Assembly: GCF_002000055.1 (NCBI RefSeq)
Contig: NZ_MVBD01000003.1
Span: forward strand, 124,001-188,000
Source: Marinicella sediminis
Lineage (GTDB): Bacteria; Pseudomonadota; Gammaproteobacteria; Xanthomonadales; Marinicellaceae
Direction: 5' to 3'
Length of the DNA: 64,000 nucleotides
The notes beneath the pieces are model-generated. The model was not told the DNA's origin. It saw nothing but the letters and a program-made list of their open reading frames with translations, and did no database searches. Both the position numbers and the translations under genes were made by a program. Of this stretch, positions 28,361-36,351 are shown piece by piece. Each line of letters opens with the position of its first letter. The stretch's first letter is position 1.

Positions 28361-29121
28361 ATAAACAACATGTATTCATCACCGGAGCCAGCAGCGGCAT
28401 TGGTCTGGGCATTGCCCGTTTACTCGGTCAGCAGTATGAGGTGACCATTTCTGATTGTGCCAAAGCACCTTTGATGGCTGCCCAGGCAGAGTTGGCCAAC
28501 GAAGGGCTTGCCGTTAAGACACAGTTATTTGATGTTTGTGATGCAGGACACCTTGCTGACTTGCGGGTTCTGGCAGATGAGGGTGGCGTTGATGTATTGA
28601 TCAACAATGCCGGGATACAGCATGTCCAGGCCATCGAGGATTTTCCTCCGGAAAAATTTCAGCAATTGATTGATGTGATGCTGGTGGGTCCGGCGATGAC
28701 CACCCGGGCGGTTTTACCGGCCATGAAAAAAAGAAATTTTGGGCGCATCATTAATGTCGGATCGGTTCACTCCCTGGTGGCTTCTGCCTATAAAAGCGCT
28801 TATGTTTCGGCCAAACACGGCCTGTTGGGTCTGGCCAAAACTGTGGCCTTGGAGGTGGCCTCATCTGACATCACGATCAATACCGTTTGTCCGGGGTATG
28901 TGGACACTGATATGGTGCGCAATCAAATCAAACAACAAGCCGAAGTACATGGTATTCCTGAAACCGAAGTGGTGGAGAAAATCATGCTGAAAAACATGCC
29001 CAAAAAACAGTTTGTCAGCATCGAGGAACTGGCTGGTACGGTGGCTTTTCTGATCGGTCCTTATGCCAGAAGCATCACCGCTCAGGCGATTACCCTGGAT
29101 GGTGGCTGGACGGCTCAATAG
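28357..29121 (+). CDS. 3-hydroxybutyrate dehydrogenase (SDR)
   Basis: 254 residues, a classical short-chain dehydrogenase. It has the NAD-binding TGASSGIGLGIA, NNAGIQH, a catalytic Ser in NVGSVHSLVAS, YxxxK as YVSAKHG, and a terminal TLDGGWTAQ. The pattern NNAGIQHVQAIEDFPPEKF and the length match bacterial D-3-hydroxybutyrate dehydrogenase, which yields acetoacetate and NADH. It overlaps the hydrolase gene by ATGA, so both are made together. The substrate rests on family resemblance plus context. Confidence 0.88.
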   Translation: MNKQHVFITGASSGIGLGIARLLGQQYEVTISDCAKAPLMAAQAELANEGLAVKTQLFDVCDAGHLADLRVLADEGGVDVLINNAGIQHVQAIEDFPPEKFQQLIDVMLVGPAMTTRAVLPAMKKRNFGRIINVGSVHSLVASAYKSAYVSAKHGLLGLAKTVALEVASSDITINTVCPGYVDTDMVRNQIKQQAEVHGIPETEVVEKIMLKNMPKKQFVSIEELAGTVAFLIGPYARSITAQAITLDGGWTAQ

Positions 29122-29163
29122 TCTGGGGTCTTGTGGTGCAGTCCTCAGGGTTTTCCAGGCCTG

Positions 29164-30183
29164 TCAGCTGAGCTGTTCCAGTGACCAGCGGGGAAAGGCC
29201 CGGATCAGGGTGTGTTGTTCGGGGTCTTTGTGCTGCAAGCGCATGGCTCCGGCAACCGCAATCATTGCCCCGTTATCGGTGCAATATTTCAATGAAGGGA
29301 AATAAGTTTTAAAGTGATGTTTCCGACCCATGGCATTCAGTTGTTGGCGCAAGGATGTGTTGGCACTCACGCCACCTGAAATCACCAGTGAAGTATGGCC
29401 GGTTTGCTTGATGCCCCGCAGGCATTTTTTACTGAGGGTGTCGATCACTGCCAGTTGAAAACAAGCCGCGATATCGGCTTTTAATTGATCGCGGTCAGGA
29501 TCATCCTGATGCTGTTCCCAGGTCACCCGGGTGTGGGTTTTTAACCCTGAAAAACTGAATGCCAGTCCTGGCCGGTTCATCATTGGGCGGGGAAATTGAA
29601 AGCGTGTGGCGTCGCCTTTTTCAGCCAGTTCAGCGATGTATCGACCACCCGGATAAGGCAGTCCCAATAACTTGGCAGTTTTATCAAAAGCCTCGCCAGC
29701 GGCATCATCCAGGGTGTCTCCAAGAATGGTGTAATCCCCGAGTCCCTGCACATCGACCAGTAAAGTATGCCCACCGGAAACCAGGAGACACAAAAAAGGA
29801 AATGCCGGCTGATCGGCTTCCAGCAGTGGCGCCATCAGGTGCCCTTCCATGTGGTGTACCTCAACCGCAGGTAGGTCCAGGGCCCAGGCCAGTGACTTAC
29901 CCACACAGGAACCCACCAGCAAAGCACCAACCAGGCCAGGACCAGCGGTATAGGCCACGCCGTCCAGGTCGCTGAGACTCAGGCCGGCTTCTTCGCAGGT
30001 TTGCCTGATCAATGGAACGATCTTACGCACATGATCACGTGACGCCAGTTCCGGTACCACTCCGCCATACTGTGCATGTAACTCAATCTGGCTGTACAGC
30101 TGGTCTGCAATCAAACCTTGCTCGGTGTCATAAATGGCAATCCCGGTTTCGTCGCAGGAAGATTCGATGCCCAGAATTCTCAT
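29164..30183 (-). CDS. tsaD: tRNA N6-threonylcarbamoyladenosine transferase
   Basis: Transfers the threonylcarbamoyl group to A37 of ANN-decoding tRNAs, together with TsaB, TsaC and TsaE elsewhere. 339 residues, the usual length. Motifs visible: [10 protein letters not shown] at the N-terminus, the metal-binding [38 protein letters not shown] and [11 protein letters not shown]. The ATG overlaps the stop of the upstream nitroreductase gene by 4 bp. An rpsU gene, the frequent neighbour of tsaD, is not adjacent. Confidence 0.97.
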   Translation of the reverse strand: MRILGIESSCDETGIAIYDTEQGLIADQLYSQIELHAQYGGVVPELASRDHVRKIVPLIRQTCEEAGLSLSDLDGVAYTAGPGLVGALLVGSCVGKSLAWALDLPAVEVHHMEGHLMAPLLEADQPAFPFLCLLVSGGHTLLVDVQGLGDYTILGDTLDDAAGEAFDKTAKLLGLPYPGGRYIAELAEKGDATRFQFPRPMMNRPGLAFSFSGLKTHTRVTWEQHQDDPDRDQLKADIAACFQLAVIDTLSKKCLRGIKQTGHTSLVISGGVSANTSLRQQLNAMGRKHHFKTYFPSLKYCTDNGAMIAVAGAMRLQHKDPEQHTLIRAFPRWSLEQLS

Positions 30184-30755
30184 CGCACCTGCCAGTGAGT
30201 GACCACCTTTTCCAGGTCGGGTCGTTGGCGGTCAAGTGGTTGTTCATCACTGCTACCAATGTACAGATAACCAGCTATGAACTCATCTTCGCTTAAGCCA
30301 ATGGCCTGGCAAGCAGTTTCATCCAGACAAGACCAACCGGTGATCCATTGACTGGCGTAGCCAAGCGCACCGGCTGCGATGTTGATGTGCTGACAAACGG
30401 CACCAGCTGATAACAGCTGTTCTTCTTTGGGGGTTTTGTGCTCCACTGGAGAAGCTATCACCGCAATCACCAGCGGTGCCCTCATGAAGCAATCTTTTTC
30501 GATCTCAACCTGAATGCCCATCATTGTTTCTTTTCTGGCCTTTACCTCAGCCAACAACTCGCCATACTGTCGCCGGGCTTCACCTTGCAACACCAAAAAG
30601 CGCCAGGGTTCCAGTTTACGGTGGTCAGGCACGCGGGTGGCAATGGTGAGAATGGTTTCGAGTTCGGTGGTTGAAGGTCCTGGTTCCTGTAGGTTTTTAA
30701 CCAGCACAGAACGGCGGTTAAGCATGAAATCAATGACTGATGGATGTGGGCTCAT
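30180..30755 (-). CDS. YdjA-like nitroreductase family protein
   Basis: 191 residues from the ATG at 30755; a further upstream ATG at 30785 would add ten residues not seen in relatives. FMN-binding signatures are [24 protein letters not shown] and [20 protein letters not shown], matching the small NAD(P)H-dependent YdjA-type nitroreductases. The physiological substrate is unknown. It is translationally coupled to tsaD by a 4-bp overlap. Confidence 0.85.
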   Translation of the reverse strand: MSPHPSVIDFMLNRRSVLVKNLQEPGPSTTELETILTIATRVPDHRKLEPWRFLVLQGEARRQYGELLAEVKARKETMMGIQVEIEKDCFMRAPLVIAVIASPVEHKTPKEEQLLSAGAVCQHINIAAGALGYASQWITGWSCLDETACQAIGLSEDEFIAGYLYIGSSDEQPLDRQRPDLEKVVTHWQVR

Positions 30756-30827
30756 GACAGAAGAAGGCTCATCGAATAAAGCCACATTATAAAGTAATCC
30801 CGGCGAATTCTGTAGTCAGTAGGTGGC

Positions 30828-31496
30828 TTACTCTTCGGTTTCGATGTCGTGCAATTCTACGTTTCCCTGAGGCAGGTCATATCGGTAATTTATGACGAAA
30901 TCTTCCAGGTCGCGTTTCAGTTGATGAGCACTGACCCGGGTGGCTGTCATGTGTTCGATCTGACCATCAGGGCCGATAACCACCTGTGCATTGGCATAGA
31001 CCTTAACTGAAGGATCGACATGTCCCCTGAGGTGGGTGCCAGTGAATGTGAGTCCATTGCGCCAGAGTGTTCGTTTCAGCCTTGCCTGTGCCGGATTGTG
31101 TCTGGCTTCCAGCGAGATCAGCAATTCTTCAGCAACCAGTAGCTGATCATCGGTTAATTGATTCATCGCAGCGGCTTTGAGTTGTTGAACCTTTTCCTCG
31201 CGATTGATTTTTTCCGCATTAACCAGGTATAACCAGGCGAGGGCATCTATGTAATTGTTCTGTTGCATGTGCAAGAGTGCCACGAAAAACCGCGCATGTT
31301 CATTGCCAAATTCAGAGGATTTGATGAAACTTTTAATGGCCGCGTCAGGAAAGCCATCCCGTTCATGATCTAGGCCTCTGGTCAGGTGCAACTCATCAGG
31401 TGGGATCACCTGACCCCTGGAATTGAATTGTACCGACTCGCCGGCCAGGGCAGCGTTCATGCCCAGAATCAAAATAAGAATATGTAGTTTCGACAT
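30828..31496 (-). CDS. Periplasmic helical-repeat protein of unknown function
   Basis: 222 residues with a signal peptide (MSKLHILILILGMNAALAG). Residues about 40-140 contain paired helices of TPR/Sel1 type (DAAIKSFIKSSEFGNEHAR, then NNYIDALAWLYLVN). The C-terminal part (about 150-222) is a separate beta-rich module containing VYANAQVVIGPDGQIEHM. No enzyme motif. It is divergent from the GFA gene and not clearly in an operon. Confidence 0.6.
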   Translation of the reverse strand: MSKLHILILILGMNAALAGESVQFNSRGQVIPPDELHLTRGLDHERDGFPDAAIKSFIKSSEFGNEHARFFVALLHMQQNNYIDALAWLYLVNAEKINREEKVQQLKAAAMNQLTDDQLLVAEELLISLEARHNPAQARLKRTLWRNGLTFTGTHLRGHVDPSVKVYANAQVVIGPDGQIEHMTATRVSAHQLKRDLEDFVINYRYDLPQGNVELHDIETEE

Positions 31497-31652
31497 GAAC
31501 CGGCCCTTGAAATTGTGATGGAAAGCACAATGATGTTATGAAAAGTTGGCTGAATATAAGCTGAATAATGGCCGAGATCCAAGATTTGAAGATGATCAGA
31601 ATCATGGATTATGCTATCATGAAAACCTTCTGTGCAACCAATCAGCAAGCCA

Positions 31653-32102
31653 ATGACAAGCCAAACCTGTACCTGTCAGTGTGGTCAAACCCAATTCACT
31701 GTGAGTGGACAACCCAAACTCAGGATGCTCTGTCATTGCACCATTTGCCAACAATTCAATCAGGCACCTTTTGCTGATGTGGTGGTCTTCAAAACTGCGC
31801 AGGTCAGTGTGCCGGACAAATCATCCATTGATTTCAAAACCTATAAACCACCGCCCAATGTCAACCGGGGTGTGTGCCAGCACTGTCAGCAACCGGTCAT
31901 TGAGTTCTTCGATATGCCATTGATGCCTAAACTGACCATGGTTCCGGCGGCCATGTTTGCAGTGCAGCAGTCTTTGCCCAAACCCAGTGCCCACATGTTC
32001 TATGAAAAACGCCTGACCGATGCCGATGATCAACTCCCCAAAAAACAAGGTTTTCTGCGCAGTCAACTGGCGTTTTTTAAATACCTTTGGTTTGGTCACT
32101 GA
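31653..32102 (+). CDS. GFA-family zinc protein
   Basis: About 149 residues from the ATG at 31653; the frame continues upstream to a GTG at 31632. It begins CTCQCGQTQF and continues CHCTICQQFNQAPF, the CxC and CxxC ligand pairs of the glutathione-dependent formaldehyde-activating (GFA/CENP-V) family. A later CQHC supplies the remaining zinc ligands. Family members bind zinc and some act on glutathione adducts; the actual activity here is unknown. Confidence 0.8.
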   Translation: MTSQTCTCQCGQTQFTVSGQPKLRMLCHCTICQQFNQAPFADVVVFKTAQVSVPDKSSIDFKTYKPPPNVNRGVCQHCQQPVIEFFDMPLMPKLTMVPAAMFAVQQSLPKPSAHMFYEKRLTDADDQLPKKQGFLRSQLAFFKYLWFGH

Positions 32103-32176
32103 AACGCATTGCCACAAAAGTGCTTCAGTTTGATGGTGGGGATGGCTTAAAATGTCAGGTTTTTTGCCGGTTTGTC

Positions 32177-32641
32177 ATGCGTAATTCAGTTTTGTTGATG
32201 ATTGTGATCAGTGCTTTTAGTGCCACTTCGGCTTCCGCCCAGGTATATAAATGGGTCGATGAACACGGCGTAACCCATTACTCACAAACCAAGCCTGCTG
32301 CAGATGCTCAGGAAATCAAGGTCAAAGGAATGAAATCCGAAAAAGACCGCGATTCCTACGCAAACAGCAATGTCGTGACTTATGGGACTACCTCACCCTC
32401 TACCATCGATGTTGATTGTGAAAAGGCAGTCAGAAACAGTTCTCAACTGATGGTTGAGGAGCTCAAAGCCAGCTCCAGTGGAAACAACAATCCGTTTGTG
32501 GATGTATTAACAGATCCCAAGTTCATCATTGACACCATTGCCGAATGTAACCGTGAGGTGCAGGACCCTGCCAAAGCGGCCATCTGGTTGTGTCAGCAAA
32601 ACGCCACCACGGCCAAAGCAGTGGAGTTGTGCGAACGCTGA
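32177..32641 (+). CDS. DUF4124-domain secreted protein
   Basis: 154 residues from the ATG at 32177, which opens a signal peptide (MRNSVLLMIVISAFSATSAS). The DUF4124 hallmark follows at once: VYKWVDEHGVTHYSQTKP. The rest is charged with two pairs of Cys (VDCEKA, ECNREV, LCQQNA and ELCER) that could form disulfides in the periplasm. Proteins of this type are common in gammaproteobacteria and of unknown function. The upstream portion of the open frame overlaps the GFA gene and is not likely coding. Confidence 0.75.
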   Translation: MRNSVLLMIVISAFSATSASAQVYKWVDEHGVTHYSQTKPAADAQEIKVKGMKSEKDRDSYANSNVVTYGTTSPSTIDVDCEKAVRNSSQLMVEELKASSSGNNNPFVDVLTDPKFIIDTIAECNREVQDPAKAAIWLCQQNATTAKAVELCER

Positions 32642-32720
32642 CAATTATCTGGTTGTTTGGCTCAGGCCGATCAGACCTGTGTATAATTACAACCTGTTGA
32701 AACAATAGGAACAGGTCAAA

Positions 32721-34475
32721 ATGTTGTCAGATCGGGAAAAGGAAGTCATCAAGCTCAGCACGGAAGCGGTGCGAAAGTCAGCAGGGCCTGATACCTTTCA
32801 GGTGACTGAATTTGAGCAGTTCAATCACCTGGATCATAATTTTTATCAAAAATGGACCGAACAGGCCAGCGCCTGGGATTTTCAGTGGCTGGTTGACATC
32901 GAGTCCCCCACCATCAATGCCCGCGAGGGCGTTCGCACCGCGATCAGGGTGTTGATTGATGCCAACCGTGAACACAGCTGTGCGATCTGGCATTTTAAAC
33001 CAAAATGGCATGTCCGGTTACTCAGTGTGCTGTTTCGCATGGGGCCACTGAAGGTGGCTGAGTGCGAAACCCTGTTCAATGATGACACCTGTGTGGTGAC
33101 CACCCTAGCCAGGGATCAGGGAGATCTTTTTCATCCACCTGAGATCATAACCCATGCCGTGAAGGCCAAATCTTTTGAGGAGCTTTATGAGTTGCACAGA
33201 TTGCACGTCACTGAGCACCTGAGTGGACAGTCAGACCGTGCGATCAAGCCGATCAACAGCCTGGAAGATGTGTTCAGCATGCAGGCATTGATGGACCTGC
33301 AAAAAAAACGGCATCTGCATAACAATCATTTTCTGGCCATCGAACAGTTGCCCAAAAGCATCCAACATGATCCGGACAAAAGGGCCGCGGCCTTGGCTTT
33401 TGCCAAACAGTTATACAGTGAGAAGACCTCGGTCTCCAGCCCCGATGAAGCGGTTGTTCAAACTCCTTTGGAGCACACCACCATAGCCACTTCAGTGAAT
33501 GATTCTGCGTTGTCTTCGGTGATCAGTCAATTGGGATTGAGTGATTCTGATGTGATCCGGACCGTCATTGATCAACACCCTCAACCCGCCTGGGTGCTGG
33601 CATCCGCAGCCAACCGGATGATGCAGGATTGGCAGCAGCTGCACCGCAGCCTGCGTGACCGGTATGTCCCGGTGATTACGCCATTATTTGTTCAGGGCGA
33701 TGACCTGGCTGAGCGGGTAGCAAATCTGGAATTGTTGAGTCGGTACAACTATGAAGTAGAAATGGAGATGAGCGATGACTGCGGCTTCATGACTGCGGAT
33801 CCCCAGGCGGTACTGGCCGCCAGTGAGCAAGTCGATCATCAGCAGGCTGTCAACAAGCTGCTGCGGGAACAGTTGACGCTTGACAAAGCAGAGCTTCAGG
33901 AGGAGATTGGTTACGCCCTGGAAGGGCTGCTCACTGAGTTGGGTGATGCGCCGGATGCTGATAACTGTCGCAACATGGTTCATGATGGCCGGATCAAACA
34001 CAGCGGTGCCTGGCAAGGTTGGGTGTTGAATTGGGTGTTGAAGCATCACCGGGAAGCTGCCATGCGGTTCAGCAAAACTGATTTGTCGACAGATTACCGG
34101 GTCACCAGTCCTGACAAGTTTCCAGCATCAACAGCTGGAGATATGGCCATTGTGTTGTTGCCGGTGAAACACGCCTGGCAGGTCCCGGCGCTGATCCACA
34201 GTGAGGTGGTTGAAACCATGGGTTCAGCGGCATTTTGTGCACTGGCCAGACATTGGCAGGAGCGGCATCAGGCGATCATCATCGGGATCGACAATTGCAC
34301 CATAGAATGGCATGTGGGCAAACCGCCCAAAACCCTCAAAGAGGCTTTGCAACTGGCCATCTTGCATGACGCCCTGGCGCCCAGTATGCTGGGTCAACCC
34401 GGCATTGATGTGTGGCAATACGCCTTGAGTCTGTTGGGTCGTAAGCGCTGGTGTCTGTGGGAAAGTCCCTGTTGA
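32721..34475 (+). CDS. Large hypothetical protein with DUF4253-like C-terminus
   Basis: 584 residues, cytoplasmic, without signal or membrane segment. The N-terminal 200 residues (WDFQWLVDIESPTINAREGV...) form an unrecognised domain. The middle (about 270-470) is helical and includes a stretch SRYNYEVEMEMSDDCG. The C-terminal region (about 480-584), with LARHWQERHQAIIIGID, then WHVGKPPKTLKEALQLA and RKRWCLWES, follows the pattern of DUF4253. AGGAACAGGTC precedes the ATG. No operon partner; function unknown. Confidence 0.6.
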   Translation: MLSDREKEVIKLSTEAVRKSAGPDTFQVTEFEQFNHLDHNFYQKWTEQASAWDFQWLVDIESPTINAREGVRTAIRVLIDANREHSCAIWHFKPKWHVRLLSVLFRMGPLKVAECETLFNDDTCVVTTLARDQGDLFHPPEIITHAVKAKSFEELYELHRLHVTEHLSGQSDRAIKPINSLEDVFSMQALMDLQKKRHLHNNHFLAIEQLPKSIQHDPDKRAAALAFAKQLYSEKTSVSSPDEAVVQTPLEHTTIATSVNDSALSSVISQLGLSDSDVIRTVIDQHPQPAWVLASAANRMMQDWQQLHRSLRDRYVPVITPLFVQGDDLAERVANLELLSRYNYEVEMEMSDDCGFMTADPQAVLAASEQVDHQQAVNKLLREQLTLDKAELQEEIGYALEGLLTELGDAPDADNCRNMVHDGRIKHSGAWQGWVLNWVLKHHREAAMRFSKTDLSTDYRVTSPDKFPASTAGDMAIVLLPVKHAWQVPALIHSEVVETMGSAAFCALARHWQERHQAIIIGIDNCTIEWHVGKPPKTLKEALQLAILHDALAPSMLGQPGIDVWQYALSLLGRKRWCLWESPC

Positions 34476-34485
34476 TTTTGTCCGG

Positions 34486-34956
34486 TCAATATTCGGTTTT
34501 ATCGGCTTTGGCTGCCCAGGCCTGAAACACCGCGATGGCTGCATCTGAGCCCAACTGTTCAAAAGGAATCTGGCGGTTGTGGATCGGCGCATCAATTTCA
34601 TCGTAGATAAACTGATCATCAAAAGCGATCCCGGCCGCATCATGCCGGTCGCAGCCGTAATACACTTTTTCAGGACGGGCCCAATAGATCGCGCCCAGAC
34701 ACATCGGGCAGGGTTCGCAGGAGGTGTATATCACACAACCTTCGAGCTGAAAGCTGCCGAGCTTTTCACAGGCCAGGCGGATGGCAGTGACTTCCGCATG
34801 AGCGGTTGGGTCATTGGTGGAGGTGACTTTATTCCATCCTTCGGCGATGATTTGATTGTCTTTCACCACGATGGCACCAAATGGTCCGCCGGCGCCGCTG
34901 TCCATTCCTGATTTGGCCAGGTCAATGGCCCGTTGCATGAAATCCTGATGTGTCAT
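34486..34956 (-). CDS. Guanine deaminase-like nucleoside/base deaminase
   Basis: 156 residues from the ATG at 34956; the frame upstream to 35061 overlaps the neighbouring membrane-protein gene and is rejected. The zinc deaminase motifs are HAEVTAIR (HAE) and CEPCPMCLGAIYWAR (PCxxC). GGPFGAIVV and the terminal QAWAAK are typical of Bacillus-type guanine deaminase (GuaD), which makes xanthine and ammonia. tRNA adenosine deaminase is less likely because the sequence after CPMC reads LGAIYWARPEKVYYGCDRHDA. Confidence 0.85.
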   Translation of the reverse strand: MTHQDFMQRAIDLAKSGMDSGAGGPFGAIVVKDNQIIAEGWNKVTSTNDPTAHAEVTAIRLACEKLGSFQLEGCVIYTSCEPCPMCLGAIYWARPEKVYYGCDRHDAAGIAFDDQFIYDEIDAPIHNRQIPFEQLGSDAAIAVFQAWAAKADKTEY

Positions 34957-34997
34957 TGTCAATTCAGTTATCGATGGCTGCCCATTGTAATCTGCTG

Positions 34998-36188
34998 TTA
35001 AAAATAAAACCAGCGTTGGCTGATGCCCCAATACAGCGAGGTGGAAATGAGCGCCATCCACAGCAACAGCACCCCTTCAACTGTGTCAGTAAAACGTTGC
35101 CTGCACAGCAGCCACAAAACGAAGCCCATCATGTAGTACCGTTGTTCAACCAGTGGCATCATCACCACCGACATGGGCAATGCCAGCCAAAGTGCTCTGA
35201 ATTCCGGGCGGCGCATCGGGCAACTGATCAGTGCCAGGGTACAGAAAAACAGCAGCACATAACTGATCAATAACCAACCCCAATGTGTCACCAGGGTATT
35301 GAGGGTCAGATTTCTGAGGAACATGTTCAGTTGCGTTCCATTGAATGGGTGACTGACCTCAAAGGTATTCAGATAAAGGGGCATGCCGGCGAGAAACACC
35401 AGCCACAACCACCGGGAGGTAATGAACAATCGCCAGGTTTCGTTGCTTTGCCGGACCACCAGCGGCATGAATATCACGGCCGCCATCAAGAGCATGAAAT
35501 ATCCATTGGTCAGGTTCAGGCTCACCCGGTGATGGCTTTTATCGCCCAGTGCCACGCTGTCATTGAAGACAAAAAAACCGGCAAATAACAACATCACAAC
35601 CACCCCAGGAAGCATCACTTTTACAGCCCTGAAGGCATCCGTTTGCTGCGTGTAGCAACGGTAGCCAGCCCACAGGGTCAATAGCCCCAGCCAGATCAGA
35701 CTGGGCTGCCTGACCCAGGTGGCCAGCGCACCCGTCAGTGCGCCTGTAATGAACCGTTTCTGGTACATCAACCAGGCACAGAGCAACAAACAACTCAACG
35801 CGGGAAGGTCGGTATAAACCAAAGGTAAATAAGGAAAAATCACCGGCAAAAACAACAGTTGTCCAGCCAGTTTCCAATCAAAAAGGATGTTGCCTGCAGA
35901 CACCACTCGAATCAGCAACAGCACCCATAAGCCAGCAAACATCGCGCTGATCAGCCGATAGTCAAGAAGGTCACTGATCGGCAGCCATTGGCCCAACCAG
36001 GCGTACAGCTGATGTAAGTAGATGAATGTGGTGATGTTGGGCAGGTGTGTCGGGTCGCCGTTGGCCAGGCGTTTGATCTGCTCCAAATGGAACTGTTCAT
36101 CCACCACTGCGAAATCCGGTAGTGCCAGCCATAAACAGGCGACTGCACCAATCAGCAACAACAAAAATTTATACAATCCGGACGACAT
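34998..36188 (-). CDS. ALG10/DIE2-like glucosyltransferase, multi-pass membrane protein
   Basis: 396 residues with about 10-11 hydrophobic helices. Hallmarks of the eukaryotic ALG10 alpha-1,2-glucosyltransferase family are present. An early acidic loop reads DEQFHLEQIKRLANGD followed by ITTF. A WVRQPSLIWL segment follows (ALG10 has RQTNxxW). Strikingly, ALGDKSHHRVSLNL matches the family GDKSHH motif. It would use a lipid-linked sugar donor in the inner membrane, acceptor unknown. It lies 41 bp upstream of the deaminase gene. The homology is read from motifs only, so the assignment is probable rather than certain. Confidence 0.68.
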   Translation of the reverse strand: MSSGLYKFLLLLIGAVACLWLALPDFAVVDEQFHLEQIKRLANGDPTHLPNITTFIYLHQLYAWLGQWLPISDLLDYRLISAMFAGLWVLLLIRVVSAGNILFDWKLAGQLLFLPVIFPYLPLVYTDLPALSCLLLCAWLMYQKRFITGALTGALATWVRQPSLIWLGLLTLWAGYRCYTQQTDAFRAVKVMLPGVVVMLLFAGFFVFNDSVALGDKSHHRVSLNLTNGYFMLLMAAVIFMPLVVRQSNETWRLFITSRWLWLVFLAGMPLYLNTFEVSHPFNGTQLNMFLRNLTLNTLVTHWGWLLISYVLLFFCTLALISCPMRRPEFRALWLALPMSVVMMPLVEQRYYMMGFVLWLLCRQRFTDTVEGVLLLWMALISTSLYWGISQRWFYF

Positions 36189-36305
36189 CTCTTCCCAGGT
36201 GGTCAGTGAGCAGATTATAAATCAACCGGCCTGGTGCTTCATTGACTTTCTTTGCGCTGTTTGATCAGTGTCCAACCTCCAGATGATGCAACCACCCAAA
36301 GTCCA

Positions 36306-36336
36306 CCCCATCAGAATACAATGTATACTGATGGGG
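36306..36336. repeat. 31-nt near-perfect palindrome
   Basis: CCCCATCAG (36306-36314) and CTGATGGGG (36328-36336) plus inner ATACA/TGTAT arms give a stem with 14 of 15 pairs around a single central base. It lies 16 bp after the stop of the RND gene and 118 bp before the ALG10-like gene, in the direction of their transcription. It may stop or stabilise the efflux transcript; there is no T-run. Confidence 0.55.
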
Positions 36337-36351
36337 TTTGATTGCCCGCAT

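Noticed and set aside
31568-31777. Short plus-strand frame ahead of the GFA gene
   Set aside because: Overlaps the GFA gene in another frame and lacks any conserved pattern; the GFA frame has clear zinc ligands.
34957-35061. N-terminal extension of the deaminase
   Set aside because: Overlaps the ALG10-like gene and adds residues not expected in the deaminase family.
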